Shown here piece by piece: positions 1-10,233 of a DNA stretch of 10,945 nt. The DNA comes from CAVPRW01 sp046727435 [NCBI: bacterium]. Lineage in GTDB: Bacteria > Tectomicrobia > Entotheonellia > J063. The position numbers and the translations under genes are program-made. How positions within the stretch are numbered: the stretch's first letter is position 1; each line of letters begins with the position of its first letter. Below the pieces are notes generated by a model. That model was not told where the DNA came from and did no database searches. It worked only from the letters and a program-made list of their open reading frames with translations. The stretch covers positions 1 to 10,945 of the forward strand of contig JBKPCR010000204.1 of NCBI GenBank assembly GCA_046727435.1, read 5' to 3'.

Positions 1-32
1 GGGGGTGTGAGCCACAAGGGGGTATGGTACAG

Positions 33-416
33 ATGCCGCTGTATGAAACGATCTTTATCATCCATCCGGAGCTGAATGAAGAGGATGTCGAGGAACACAT
101 CAAGCGGGTTGAAAATCTGATCACCCGGTTCGGTGGTGAGATCCTGAAGACCGAGCGTTGGGGGAAAAAACGCCTGGCCTACGAGGTCGACAAGCATCGG
201 TACGGGTTTTATGTGCTCCTGCGGTTGCAGGGGAATTCCGCCATCCTACCGGAGCTAGAGCGCCACTATCGCCTCACCGAGGGGATCATCAAGTCGCTGG
301 TCATCCGTCTGCATGCGGAACCAAAGGAAGAGCCAGTGCTGGTGGCCCATGAGCTGTCGGGTGAAGAGGAAGAGCGCTTGCCGCAGGATGACGAGGAGGA
401 TGAGGAGGGCCGCTGA
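33..416 (+). CDS. rpsF: 30S ribosomal protein S6
   Basis: This is small-subunit ribosomal protein S6, which pairs with S18 on the platform of the 30S subunit. The protein starts MPLYETIFIIHPEL and carries the family's GKKRLAYEV and RYGFYVL segments, giving the usual ferredoxin-like fold over about the first 100 residues. I place the start at the ATG at 33 rather than the in-frame ATG at 24, because the purine-rich AAGGGGG tract near 16-22 is well spaced from 33 and too close to 24, and because S6 proteins normally begin within a few residues of the YE motif. The product is 127 residues, with a strongly acidic C-terminal tail (EEEERLPQDDEEDEEGR). Acidic S6 tails are known in other bacteria, and in E. 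coli the S6 tail is extended with glutamate by RimK. The stop codon overlaps the ssb start (TGATG), so translation is probably coupled. The operon promoter lies outside the window. Confidence 0.96.
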   Translation: MPLYETIFIIHPELNEEDVEEHIKRVENLITRFGGEILKTERWGKKRLAYEVDKHRYGFYVLLRLQGNSAILPELERHYRLTEGIIKSLVIRLHAEPKEEPVLVAHELSGEEEERLPQDDEEDEEGR

Positions 417-823
417 TGGCCAGTTTGAATAATGTCGTACTCTTGGGTAATTTGACCCGGGATCCTGAGGTACGCTACACTCCGTCAGGAACTCCGGTTG
501 CAACCCTGGGACTAGCGGTGAACAATCGAATGAAACAGGGAGATGAGTGGAAAGACGATCCTTGCTTCATTGATGTCGTGGTGTTTGGAAAGCAGGCTGA
601 AAGCTGCGGGGAGTATCTGAGTAAGGGGCAGCCAATACTCGTCGAAGGCCGTCTCCGCTATCGTACCTGGGAGGGGCAGGACGGGCAGAAGCGCAGCAAG
701 CATGAAGTTTCAGCCTTTCGCGTCCAGTTTATGCCCAAAGGCGGCCGCGCACCAGGGAGCGGGGGATTCTCAGGCGATATGAGCGAAGGAGAGCCGATGG
801 ACGACGATGATGTACCCTTTTAG
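416..823 (+). CDS. ssb: single-stranded DNA-binding protein
   Basis: This is single-stranded DNA-binding protein, which coats ssDNA in replication, repair and recombination and recruits partner proteins through its C-terminal tip. The N-terminal OB fold covers about residues 1-108, with the family signatures NNVVLLGNLTRDPEVRYTPSG, FIDVVVFGKQAE and GQPILVEGRLRYRTWE. A short glycine-rich linker leads to the acidic tip DDDDVPF, close to the canonical DDDIPF partner-docking peptide. At 135 residues it is shorter than E. coli SSB (about 178) because the linker is short; this length is common outside the gammaproteobacteria. The start ATG shares one base with the rpsF stop and has an AGGAGGG ribosome binding site at 403-409. 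Its place between rpsF and rpsR is the classical arrangement and matches one SSB supply with ribosomal protein and DnaB expression. Confidence 0.96.
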   Translation: MASLNNVVLLGNLTRDPEVRYTPSGTPVATLGLAVNNRMKQGDEWKDDPCFIDVVVFGKQAESCGEYLSKGQPILVEGRLRYRTWEGQDGQKRSKHEVSAFRVQFMPKGGRAPGSGGFSGDMSEGEPMDDDDVPF

Positions 824-862
824 AAACATCCATCAGCCATCGGCGTGATCGACTATGCAACA

Positions 863-883
863 TGCGCCAGCAGGCGCAGGAGG
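863..883 (+). promoter_or_regulatory. Hairpin abutting the rpsR ribosome binding site
   Basis: A perfect 6-bp stem TGCGCC/GGCGCA (863-868 and 873-878) closes an AGCA tetraloop. It is followed directly by the AGGAGG Shine-Dalgarno sequence at 878-883, whose first base is shared with the stem. This ribosome binding site is 10 nt from the GTG at 894 and decides the rpsR start. The stem could affect ribosome access to rpsR. S6:S18 is known to bind a hairpin in its own mRNA in many bacteria, but I see no clear match to that published motif here, so regulation is only inferred. Confidence 0.4.
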
Positions 884-893
884 CAACGACAGG

Positions 894-1124
894 GTGGCGA
901 CGAAAAGGCGGTTCCCACGTAAGAAGATTTGCCGTTTCTGTTCGGATAAGATTCCGGACATCGACTATAAAGATATCAAACGTTTGCGGAACTTGATTAC
1001 CGAGCGCGGGAAAATCATTCCACGCCGCATCTCCGGTAATTGTGCTCGACACCAACGCCAGCTTGGTACAGCCATCAAACGCGCCCGCAACATCGCGCTG
1101 ATGCCCTTCACGGCCGAGCGCTGA
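894..1124 (+). CDS. rpsR: 30S ribosomal protein S18 (zinc-ribbon C+ form)
   Basis: This is small-subunit ribosomal protein S18, the partner of S6 on the 30S platform. Family signatures are [24 protein letters not shown] and the C-terminal [13 protein letters not shown]. It is a C+ paralogue type: Cys13 and Cys16 (CRFC) with Cys50 and His53 (NCARH) form a probable zinc site, as in the C+ S18 of mycobacteria; many bacteria have lost these residues. I choose the GTG at 894, giving 76 residues ([11 protein letters not shown]...), because an AGGAGG site at 878-883 precedes it and the length fits the family. An in-frame ATG at 855 would add 13 residues of low-complexity sequence without a ribosome binding site. 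The gene follows ssb by 70 nt. Confidence is high for identity and moderate for the start. Confidence 0.95.
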   Translation: MATKRRFPRKKICRFCSDKIPDIDYKDIKRLRNLITERGKIIPRRISGNCARHQRQLGTAIKRARNIALMPFTAER

Positions 1125-1236
1125 GAATCCACGAACACGGGTGGCAGCAGCCCCTGCCGGATTGCCCGACTTGAACAATCGACCCAGTCCCAAGGCATTG
1201 GCACCCTGATGACATACGGCGCAGAGGAAGGGATCG

Positions 1237-2187
1237 ATGGGCGGCTCATTCTCTGGGACACGGGTGGGTGTTCAGGTGCTGATGTTGGCGGCGTTAACGG
1301 TGACGCTGTTTGCCGCAGCCAGGTACGTGCCAGTCCTGGGCGTCCTGGTCAGCCTGCTGGCTCCCACCCCGATTCTGCTGGCGACACTTCGATATGGTTT
1401 CCGCACAGGGTTACTCGCGCTGGGTCTGTCAACCCTGTCCCTCGCCATGCTCTTTGGTAACCTTCAGAGCACCATATTCTTGGCTGAATACGGCGTCATG
1501 GCGTTGGTGATGGCTGAGGCCATCACGCGGCAGTGGTCTGTTGAAAGAACCATTCTGGCATCTACTGCCTTGCCGGCGGTGGCAAGTGGCGCTCTCATCG
1601 CCTTGCTGATCTCATCCGTCGACTTCGGCGCCGTGCAACAGCACTTTGAAGAGGACCTCAGTCAAGCGCTACGCCAGTTGTTGAGCGACGGGGGAGGGCT
1701 GAGCGATGAGGTCCTGCGTGCCTACGTCCAGGAGGTACTCGGAACCGTTGTGCAGTTGCTTCCAGCACTTTTCATGCTCAGTACGGCGGCGGGAGCGTTG
1801 CTTAACTACGGCGTGGTACGCCTTGTGTGGAGTCGTCTGGAGAACCGGCCACCGCTCCCGATGATAACACTCGCGCAGTGGAGAGCTCCGGAAGTCTGCG
1901 TCTGGGTGCTGATCGCCAGCGGTATTAGCTCTTTCGTGCCGCTTCCGGGCATGCAGATCGTAGGGCTAAATGTGTTGTTGCTCATCAGCCTCGTCTACCT
2001 GGTTCAGGGGCTCGGTGTCATGGTGTTCTATTTGAATCGAGCCTCGGTTCCGTCGATATTACGCAGCCTCGCCTATGTTTTTCTGGTGATCCAACCCCTG
2101 TTCCTACTGGGGGTGGCAGCGTTTGGACTCTTCGATCTGTGGTTTGATTTTCGACGCATAGGGAACAAACAGGAGGAAACGCCATGA
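1237..2187 (+). CDS. DUF2232 (YybS-like) multi-pass membrane protein
   Basis: This is a 316-residue hydrophobic inner-membrane protein of the DUF2232/YybS type; its function is not established. About eight membrane segments can be seen, near residues 10-28, 31-50, 57-74, 82-97, 106-126, 168-195, 219-262 (two passes) and 275-303. A polar stretch at about 128-165 (QQHFEEDLSQALRQLL) interrupts the hydrophobic run and probably forms an extramembrane loop. The GC-rich hydrophobic N-terminus and the charged C-terminal tail (FRRIGNKQEE) suggest a cytoplasmic C-end. DUF2232 genes often sit between rpsR and rplI, which supports the call more than sequence motifs do. A GAGGAAGG ribosome binding site lies 5-6 nt before the ATG. 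The stop overlaps the rplI start by 4 nt (ATGA), so the two are translationally coupled. Confidence 0.8.
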   Translation: MGGSFSGTRVGVQVLMLAALTVTLFAAARYVPVLGVLVSLLAPTPILLATLRYGFRTGLLALGLSTLSLAMLFGNLQSTIFLAEYGVMALVMAEAITRQWSVERTILASTALPAVASGALIALLISSVDFGAVQQHFEEDLSQALRQLLSDGGGLSDEVLRAYVQEVLGTVVQLLPALFMLSTAAGALLNYGVVRLVWSRLENRPPLPMITLAQWRAPEVCVWVLIASGISSFVPLPGMQIVGLNVLLLISLVYLVQGLGVMVFYLNRASVPSILRSLAYVFLVIQPLFLLGVAAFGLFDLWFDFRRIGNKQEETP

Positions 2188-2630
2188 AGGTGATTCTCAC
2201 AGCCGATCTGCCTAATCTCGGGGACGTCGGTCAAGTCGTCGATGTGGCTGACGGTTATGGGCGCAATTACCTCATTCCACGCGGCTTCGCGATCCTTGCC
2301 ACCCCGGGGAACGAGCGTAGCCTAGCCCAGCAACAGAAAGCCCGGTTGGCGCGAGAGGTCAAAAACAAAGCCGCAGCCGAAGCTCTCGCCACGCAGCTGC
2401 AAGCCCTGCTGCTCAGCATCGCCAAGAAAACTGGAGAAGGGGAGCGGCTCTATGGCTCTGTCACCTCCATGGATATCGCTGACCTCATCAAAGCACGAGG
2501 CATCTCGCTCGATCGGCGTCGCATCATGCTCGAGACTCCTCTCAAGACCTTGGGAACACACAAGGTGCCGATTCGCTTGCATCCTGACGTAGTCGCTGAG
2601 GTCGAAGTGGCCGTGACCAAGGAAGCATAA
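2184..2630 (+). CDS. rplI: 50S ribosomal protein L9
   Basis: This is large-subunit ribosomal protein L9, a two-domain protein that binds 23S rRNA near the L1 stalk base and extends away from the subunit. The N-terminal rRNA-binding domain is clear: MKVILTADLPNLGDVGQVV, then DGYGRNYLIPRGFA and the ATPGN turn. A long charged helix (about residues 45-75) links it to the C-terminal domain, which shows the family's GERLYGSVTSMDIADLI and LKTLGTHKVPIRLHPDV segments. The 148-residue length matches the family (E. coli 149). An AGGAGG site at 2171-2176 sits 7 nt before the ATG, and the start overlaps the stop of the upstream membrane protein gene. A 33-nt gap leads to dnaB. Confidence 0.97.
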   Translation: MKVILTADLPNLGDVGQVVDVADGYGRNYLIPRGFAILATPGNERSLAQQQKARLAREVKNKAAAEALATQLQALLLSIAKKTGEGERLYGSVTSMDIADLIKARGISLDRRRIMLETPLKTLGTHKVPIRLHPDVVAEVEVAVTKEA

Positions 2631-2663
2631 CGAGGGGATCGCGCAACGACGGGAGGGAGATGC

Positions 2664-4022
2664 GTGCAGTCATCGGAGCTGGCGCTTCACAAGTTACCAC
2701 CCCAGCACATCGAGGCTGAGCAGTGTGTCTTAGGAGCTATCCTGCTCGAAAACGATGCTTTACTCAAAGCCATAGAGCTGCTCAAGCCAGCACATTTCTA
2801 TCGTGACTCCCACCGTAAGATTTTTGAGGCCATCTTAGACCTGTTCGAGCGTAACGAGCCCATCGATCTCTTGACTGTCAGCGAGTCGCTGCGTAAACGC
2901 AGCCAACTGGACGAGATCGGGGGATCGACCTATGTGGCAACCCTCCTGGAGACCGTCCCGACCGCGGCAAATATTCGTTACCACGCGCGCATGGTACGCG
3001 AAAAGGCGATTTTGCGCAGCCTCATCAATGTCTCCACTGAGGTGATCGCTGAGTGCTACGAACATACGGAAGATGTCGAAGAACTGCTGGACCGCGCCGA
3101 ACGCATGATCTTCGAAATCTCGGAACAGCGCGTCAACGCCGCTTTCGCGAATCTGAAGGAGTTGCTGAAGGACAGCATTCGCTACACCGAGCAACTCTAC
3201 GAACGCCATGAGCTGATCACGGGCCTACCATCGGGATTCCGTGACTTTGACCAAATAACAGCAGGCCTGCAGCCATCAGACCTCATCATCGTCGCGGCTA
3301 GGCCGGGAATGGGGAAAACTGCCTTCGCGCTCAATATCGCTCGCAACGTTGGGATGCGCATGCGCGACCCGCGCCAAGCAGTGGCCGTTTTCAGCCTGGA
3401 AATGTCCAAAGAGCAGCTGGCACTACGCATGCTCTGTGCTGAGGCACGGATCGACTCTAGCCGCCTTCGCCGGGGATATCTGGACAAACAGGAGTGGGGA
3501 CGCCTCGTCAACGCTGCAAACGATCTGTCCGACATCCCAATATTCATCGACGACAGTCCTGCACTTTCGGCTCTGGATATTCGGGCTAAAGCACGACGCT
3601 TGCAGGCCGAACATGGCCTCAGCCTGATTATCATCGACTATCTACAATTACTGCGCGGCCGGGGGCGTGTGGAGAACCGCCAGCAGGAAATCTCTGAGAT
3701 CAGTCGGTCACTGAAAGCTCTGGCCAAAGAGCTCAAAGTCCCAGTGGTCGCACTCTCCCAGCTCAGCCGGGCCGTGGAGCAGCGCGGTGATCGTATGCCG
3801 CAGCTGGCAGATTTACGTGAATCGGGAGCCATCGAGCAGGACGCAGACTTGATCGTCTTCATTTACCGCGATGAGGTCTATAACAAGGAAACTAAGGATA
3901 AAGGCATCGCGAAAATCATCGTCGGAAAACAACGCAACGGTCCAACCGGCGACGTTGACCTGGCATTCCTCAAGGAGTATGCCAGATTCGAGACTCTCGA
4001 AAAGCGTCGAGACCCGTTGTAA
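2664..4022 (+). CDS. dnaB: Replicative DNA helicase DnaB
   Basis: This is the hexameric replicative helicase, which unwinds DNA 5' to 3' ahead of the fork and interacts with primase. The N-terminal helical domain spans about residues 10-115 (HIEAEQCVLGAILLEND...), followed by a linker and a RecA-like ATPase domain from about residue 187. The Walker A motif RPGMGKTA is at 213-220 and the Walker B strand LIIIDYLQLL at 321-330 (Asp325). The late motifs VVALSQLSRAVEQR, LADLRESGAIEQDAD and KQRNGPTG are all present. It has 452 residues, the normal length, so no intein interrupts it. The start is a GTG with a GGGAGGGAG ribosome binding site 5-6 nt upstream; the ATG at 2660 is in another frame and closes soon. 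It ends the rpsF-ssb-rpsR-DUF2232-rplI-dnaB cluster, and no opposite-strand gene overlaps it. Confidence 0.98.
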   Translation: MQSSELALHKLPPQHIEAEQCVLGAILLENDALLKAIELLKPAHFYRDSHRKIFEAILDLFERNEPIDLLTVSESLRKRSQLDEIGGSTYVATLLETVPTAANIRYHARMVREKAILRSLINVSTEVIAECYEHTEDVEELLDRAERMIFEISEQRVNAAFANLKELLKDSIRYTEQLYERHELITGLPSGFRDFDQITAGLQPSDLIIVAARPGMGKTAFALNIARNVGMRMRDPRQAVAVFSLEMSKEQLALRMLCAEARIDSSRLRRGYLDKQEWGRLVNAANDLSDIPIFIDDSPALSALDIRAKARRLQAEHGLSLIIIDYLQLLRGRGRVENRQQEISEISRSLKALAKELKVPVVALSQLSRAVEQRGDRMPQLADLRESGAIEQDADLIVFIYRDEVYNKETKDKGIAKIIVGKQRNGPTGDVDLAFLKEYARFETLEKRRDPL

Positions 4023-4035
4023 GTGTCATCAGCTC

Positions 4036-4084
4036 TCTCACCTGTCTATCTGCCCGGCGGGGGCCATCCATCCCATAGGTGAGG
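4036..4084 (+). other. Compound inverted repeat downstream of dnaB
   Basis: CTCACCT (4037-4043) pairs with AGGTGAG (4077-4083), with G.U-type pairs extending both ends. Between them GCCC (4052-4055) can pair with GGGC (4061-4064), giving a nested hairpin. It lies 14 nt after the dnaB stop. No run of T follows, so it is not a classical intrinsic terminator. It could stabilise the 3' end of the dnaB transcript or contribute to termination before the promoter at 4113. Found by eye; folding energy was not calculated. Confidence 0.35.
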
Positions 4085-4112
4085 CTGTGATCCCAAGGCC
4101 CGTGTCCATCGC

Positions 4113-4142
4113 TTGCCATCGTAGACCTGCCCTGTGTATACT
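4113..4142 (+). promoter_or_regulatory. Probable sigma70-type promoter for tgt-dop-glnE
   Basis: A TTGCCA box (4113-4118) and a TATACT box (4137-4142) are separated by 18 nt. They match TTGACA and TATAAT at five of six and at five of six positions. Transcription would start near 4149-4151, just before the GGAGG site at 4153-4157. It lies in the only long gap between the ribosomal/dnaB cluster and tgt, which is where a promoter for the second block would be expected. Confidence 0.55.
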
Positions 4143-4164
4143 CACAGCCCCGGGAGGAGAAACG

Positions 4165-6893
<2,729 letters not shown>

Positions 6894-6897
<4 letters not shown>

Positions 6898-6935
6898 CCA
6901 GTCTAAGTCTTCTCCCGAGCGATCAGGACGCATAG
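6894..6935 (+). CDS. Possible 13-codon mini-ORF bridging dop and glnE
   Basis: An ATG overlaps the dop stop (ATGA) and opens a 13-codon frame, MTSLSLLPSDQDA, whose TAG ends 2 nt before the glnE ATG. Such a chain would let ribosomes finishing dop re-initiate and reach glnE. It is too short to be a Pup or UBact modifier and has no Gly-Gly tail. Chance is a plausible explanation, since the dop-glnE gap is only 40 nt. Confidence 0.15.
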
Positions 6936-6937
6936 CC

Positions 6938-9900
6938 ATGTCGATGCAGATCGACAAGACAACCCCGCGCACGACGAACCGCTTGTCCGAGAGCGTGGAG
7001 GCGGATCTTGCCACTTGGATGCAGCAACTATCAGTGCGCGATCCGGCTCAGGGCCTGGCCACGCTGCGGACGATTGCCCAAATGCTACCCGACCAGGTCC
7101 AAAGAGCTCGATGGCTCCCCATCATCGCCAAGCAGGCCAGCGCCTGCTTCGATCCCGAGCGCGCCCTGAACAATTGGGAACGCTTCTTCCGGGCTCTTCC
7201 TAGCATCGATGATTTCCTTGAACTGCTCGCCACTTCCACTCGGTTTCCCGCGACCCTTTCAACGCTCTTCGGTGGCAGCCAGTACCTCACCGATATGGTC
7301 TTGCAAGCTCCCTCCATGCTGGACTGGCTCGAAGTCGAGGGACGGCTTTACGCGGCCCGCACCAAGGAGGAGATGGCACGCGATTTCATGGATTGGCTAG
7401 AGCAGGGGATATCACTCGAGGACCGGTTTCGGATGCTCCGGCGTTTTCGGAAGCGCGAGATGGTGCGCATTGGCCTGCGCGACCTGACCCGTCAGGCGGA
7501 TCTGATCGAGACCACCGAGGACCTCTCCAATCTCGCTGATGTATGTCTAGCCGGCGCCTATGAGGTGGGCTTTCAGGAACTTGTAGGGCGCTACGGCAGG
7601 CCGACGGGTGTTGACGACAGTGGACACCTACAGCCAAGCGAATTTGCCATTCTGGGCCTAGGCAAGCTCGGAGGGCAGGAGCTGAATTTCAGCTCGGATA
7701 TCGATTTGATGTTTCTCTACACCTGTGATGGCGAGACCTCCAACAGCGAGGGCTGTGAGGGGCGCACCACCCAGCGCATCACGAATCACGAGTTTTACAC
7801 CCGTCTGGCACGCCTCATCCTGAAGGCGATCCACGATATCACGGCCGATGGCAATGTGTACCGCGTCGACTTACGGCTGCGTCCCGATGGCCGTGGTGGC
7901 CCCCTCGTCAATTCTCTGGCGCATCTCGAGGTCTACTACGAATCCTGGGGCAAAACCTGGGAGCGCCAGATGCTTCTGAAGGCACGGACGGTGGCCGGCA
8001 GCGAGAAGCTCGGTCGTGATTTCCTGCGCATCATGCGGCCATTCATCTTCCGCAAATATTTAGACGCGGCAGCATTGCAAGAGATCAAACAGATCAAAGA
8101 GCAGATCGACCGGAGCCTCGAACAACAGCGCGGCCGCAGCATCAACATCAAGCTTGGCCGCGGCGGGATTCGTGAGATCGAGTTTGTGGCTCAATGTTTT
8201 CAGCTCGTGTTCGGCGGGCAGGATAGCTGGTTGCAGGAGCGCCATTCGCTTCGCGCCTTGCATCGGATCTCCGAGCGCGGTTATCTGACGTATGAGGAAT
8301 ACTCCAATCTCGCCAAGGCCTATATTTTTTTCCGCGAGCTCGAGCATCGGATCCAGATGGCCCATGGTCGCCAAACCCATGAACTACCTACTGATGTCGA
8401 TGACCTGGCGACGCTCGCGCGTAAGATGGGACTGCGAGGGCACGATGCCGAGGGACTCGCGACGGTACTGATGCAGCGATATCGGGAGCACACGACCAAA
8501 GTGCGCAAAGTCTATGACAAACTCTTTTACGGCGACTTTTTCGATGCTGGCGAAGATGCGTCCCCAGAATGGTACATCCTGGCAGCTGGAGTCAAGGCCG
8601 GTCAGGCACTCCTCAGGCAGTTCCAGTTTGTCGACTCAGAGAAAACTTATCGCAATCTGATGCTGCTCCACGACGGACCGCCCTCGGTACATCCCACCGC
8701 GAAGAGCCAAGAACTCTTCCGCCAGCTTGGTGGCACACTGCTGCGGGTGGCAAGCGAGCAACCCGATCCAGATCTGGCCATCAACAACCTCGAGCAATTC
8801 GTCGCCAGTACCCCCGCTCGTGAATCGCTGTTTCGGTTGTGGCTCGATAATGAGGCGTTGTTACGTGTCGTCCTCTCCCTGTTCGGGAACAGTGTCTTTC
8901 TCTCTAAACGCTTGATCCAGCAACCCGACCTGCTTGACACCCTACTCGATCCGGCGTCGTTAACCAGGCCGAAGACTCCAGCGGAGTTACATCATGGCTT
9001 GGAGTCGATCCTGTCCCGCGCCTCGCGGTATGATGAACGACTCGACGCGGTGCGGCGTTTCAAGCGTGCTGAGGAGTTTCGCATCGGCTTGCGAGAGATC
9101 GCCGGTGAAGCAGATATCTTGGCCACCATGCGCGATTTAGCGAAGTTAGCGGATGTCTATCTAGAGGCGATGCTGCGTATCGTCTGGAAGGAGTGGGCCA
9201 AGCCATTTGGGCTTGCCGAGAGCCCAGAGGACCAGGGATTCTTGATTATCGGGCTCGGCAAACTGGGAGGAATGGAGCTCGATTTCGCCTCAGACCTGGA
9301 CCTGCTGTTTGTCAATGAGGATCCATCCGACGCGGCCATGGTGCCCGAGCAATTCGCTTACAACAAAATCGCCGAGAAGCTCATGCAGGCTATTGGTGGC
9401 ATGAGTCGTTACGGTACAGTGTTTCGGGTCGATCTGGGTTTACGGCCGGAGGGCAACAAAGGTCTTTTGGTGGTAAGTGTCGGCAGTCTCCGCGAGTATT
9501 ACCTACGTCGCGGCCAATTGTGGGAACGCCAGGCACTGCTCCGTGCCAGGCCTGTCGCCGGAGACCTGACATTGGCCCAACGGGTGATGCAGGTCATTGA
9601 AGCGTTCGTTTACGAGACGCCGATTGAGCCCGACAGCGTCGACAAGATCGCCGCGATGCGCCAGCGCATCGAGCACGAACGGGCACAACAGGGAGGAGAG
9701 CGGTGGGATATCAAGTTGGGCTACGGGGGGCTGGTCGATATCGAGTTTTTGGTCCAACTGCATCAACTCCTCTGGGGTGCTCGCAGCCCGACGCTGCGGT
9801 CAACATCGACGTGGAATGTCCTTGAGGCCCTGGAACACCAGGGTATCTTACCCCCTTCAGACGCTCAGAGTTTACGGGAGGCATACTGTTTCTTGCGGCG

Positions 9901-10174
9901 AGTGGAGAGCGCGCTGCGCATCGTCGACGATCGGTCCATTAATACCATTCCCGACAATCCGGCAGACCAAAAACGTTTAGCCAGGCGTCTGGGGTATCAG
10001 GACGTCGGCAAGGTTCGGGCCGAGCAAGCCATGCTGTCTGATCTCGAGGCATGCACGGCGCAGGTCCGAACGCTGTATGAACAGCGCATGCAGGAGCTCC
10101 GCAATCAACCCTCAGGCGGAACCTTTCCTCTGACCTCCATCTCCCCCGCCGCGGACGAGGGAAAATCGGTATGA
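6938..10174 (+). CDS. glnE: Bifunctional glutamine synthetase adenylyltransferase/adenylyl-removing enzyme
   Basis: GlnE attaches AMP to, or removes it from, a tyrosine of each glutamine synthetase subunit, switching the enzyme off or on in response to PII protein and glutamine. The protein is two homologous halves. The first has LGLGKLGGQELNFSSDIDLMF (GKLGG 242-246, Asp254/Asp256) and IKLGRGGIREIEF (404-416). The second has IGLGKLGGMELDFASDLDLLF (GKLGG 774-778, Asp786/Asp788) and IKLGYGGLVDIEF (925-937). Both DxD metal pairs are intact, so both activities should work. I use the ATG at 6938, 40 nt after dop, with AGGA at 6925-6928; an upstream in-frame ATG at 6830 would overlap dop by 68 nt and is unlikely, and the ATG at 6944 is an alternative. 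At 1078 residues it is longer than E. coli GlnE (946). No glnA or glnB lies here. Confidence 0.96.
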   Translation: MSMQIDKTTPRTTNRLSESVEADLATWMQQLSVRDPAQGLATLRTIAQMLPDQVQRARWLPIIAKQASACFDPERALNNWERFFRALPSIDDFLELLATSTRFPATLSTLFGGSQYLTDMVLQAPSMLDWLEVEGRLYAARTKEEMARDFMDWLEQGISLEDRFRMLRRFRKREMVRIGLRDLTRQADLIETTEDLSNLADVCLAGAYEVGFQELVGRYGRPTGVDDSGHLQPSEFAILGLGKLGGQELNFSSDIDLMFLYTCDGETSNSEGCEGRTTQRITNHEFYTRLARLILKAIHDITADGNVYRVDLRLRPDGRGGPLVNSLAHLEVYYESWGKTWERQMLLKARTVAGSEKLGRDFLRIMRPFIFRKYLDAAALQEIKQIKEQIDRSLEQQRGRSINIKLGRGGIREIEFVAQCFQLVFGGQDSWLQERHSLRALHRISERGYLTYEEYSNLAKAYIFFRELEHRIQMAHGRQTHELPTDVDDLATLARKMGLRGHDAEGLATVLMQRYREHTTKVRKVYDKLFYGDFFDAGEDASPEWYILAAGVKAGQALLRQFQFVDSEKTYRNLMLLHDGPPSVHPTAKSQELFRQLGGTLLRVASEQPDPDLAINNLEQFVASTPARESLFRLWLDNEALLRVVLSLFGNSVFLSKRLIQQPDLLDTLLDPASLTRPKTPAELHHGLESILSRASRYDERLDAVRRFKRAEEFRIGLREIAGEADILATMRDLAKLADVYLEAMLRIVWKEWAKPFGLAESPEDQGFLIIGLGKLGGMELDFASDLDLLFVNEDPSDAAMVPEQFAYNKIAEKLMQAIGGMSRYGTVFRVDLGLRPEGNKGLLVVSVGSLREYYLRRGQLWERQALLRARPVAGDLTLAQRVMQVIEAFVYETPIEPDSVDKIAAMRQRIEHERAQQGGERWDIKLGYGGLVDIEFLVQLHQLLWGARSPTLRSTSTWNVLEALEHQGILPPSDAQSLREAYCFLRRVESALRIVDDRSINTIPDNPADQKRLARRLGYQDVGKVRAEQAMLSDLEACTAQVRTLYEQRMQELRNQPSGGTFPLTSISPAADEGKSV

Positions 10175-10200
10175 TGCAGCGACAGGATCTGTTTCAGCCA

Positions 10201-10220
10201 TGGTAGCAACACGGCTACCA
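10201..10220 (+). other. Short hairpin between glnE and the SDR gene
   Basis: A perfect 7-bp stem TGGTAGC/GCTACCA closes the loop AACACG. It lies 26 nt after the glnE stop and just upstream of a GGGAGGA ribosome binding site at 10224-10230. There is no T tract, so it is not a clear terminator; it may be an mRNA structure or chance. Confidence 0.3.
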
Positions 10221-10233
10221 ATCGGGAGGATCT

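Noticed and set aside
855-893. S18 starting at the ATG at 855
   Set aside because: No ribosome binding site precedes it, and the added residues are Gly/Ala-rich and unlike S18. The GTG at 894 has AGGAGG at a normal distance.
1143-1158. Terminator after rpsR (GGCAG/CTGCC stem)
   Set aside because: Only five base pairs, no T tract, and the downstream gene is in the same conserved cluster.
729-1261. Minus-strand frames across ssb, rpsR and the following gap
   Set aside because: They run antisense to confirmed ribosomal genes and have Arg/Ser/Pro-rich compositions typical of shadow frames.
2664-4022. Intein in dnaB
   Set aside because: The helicase motifs are continuous and the length is normal.
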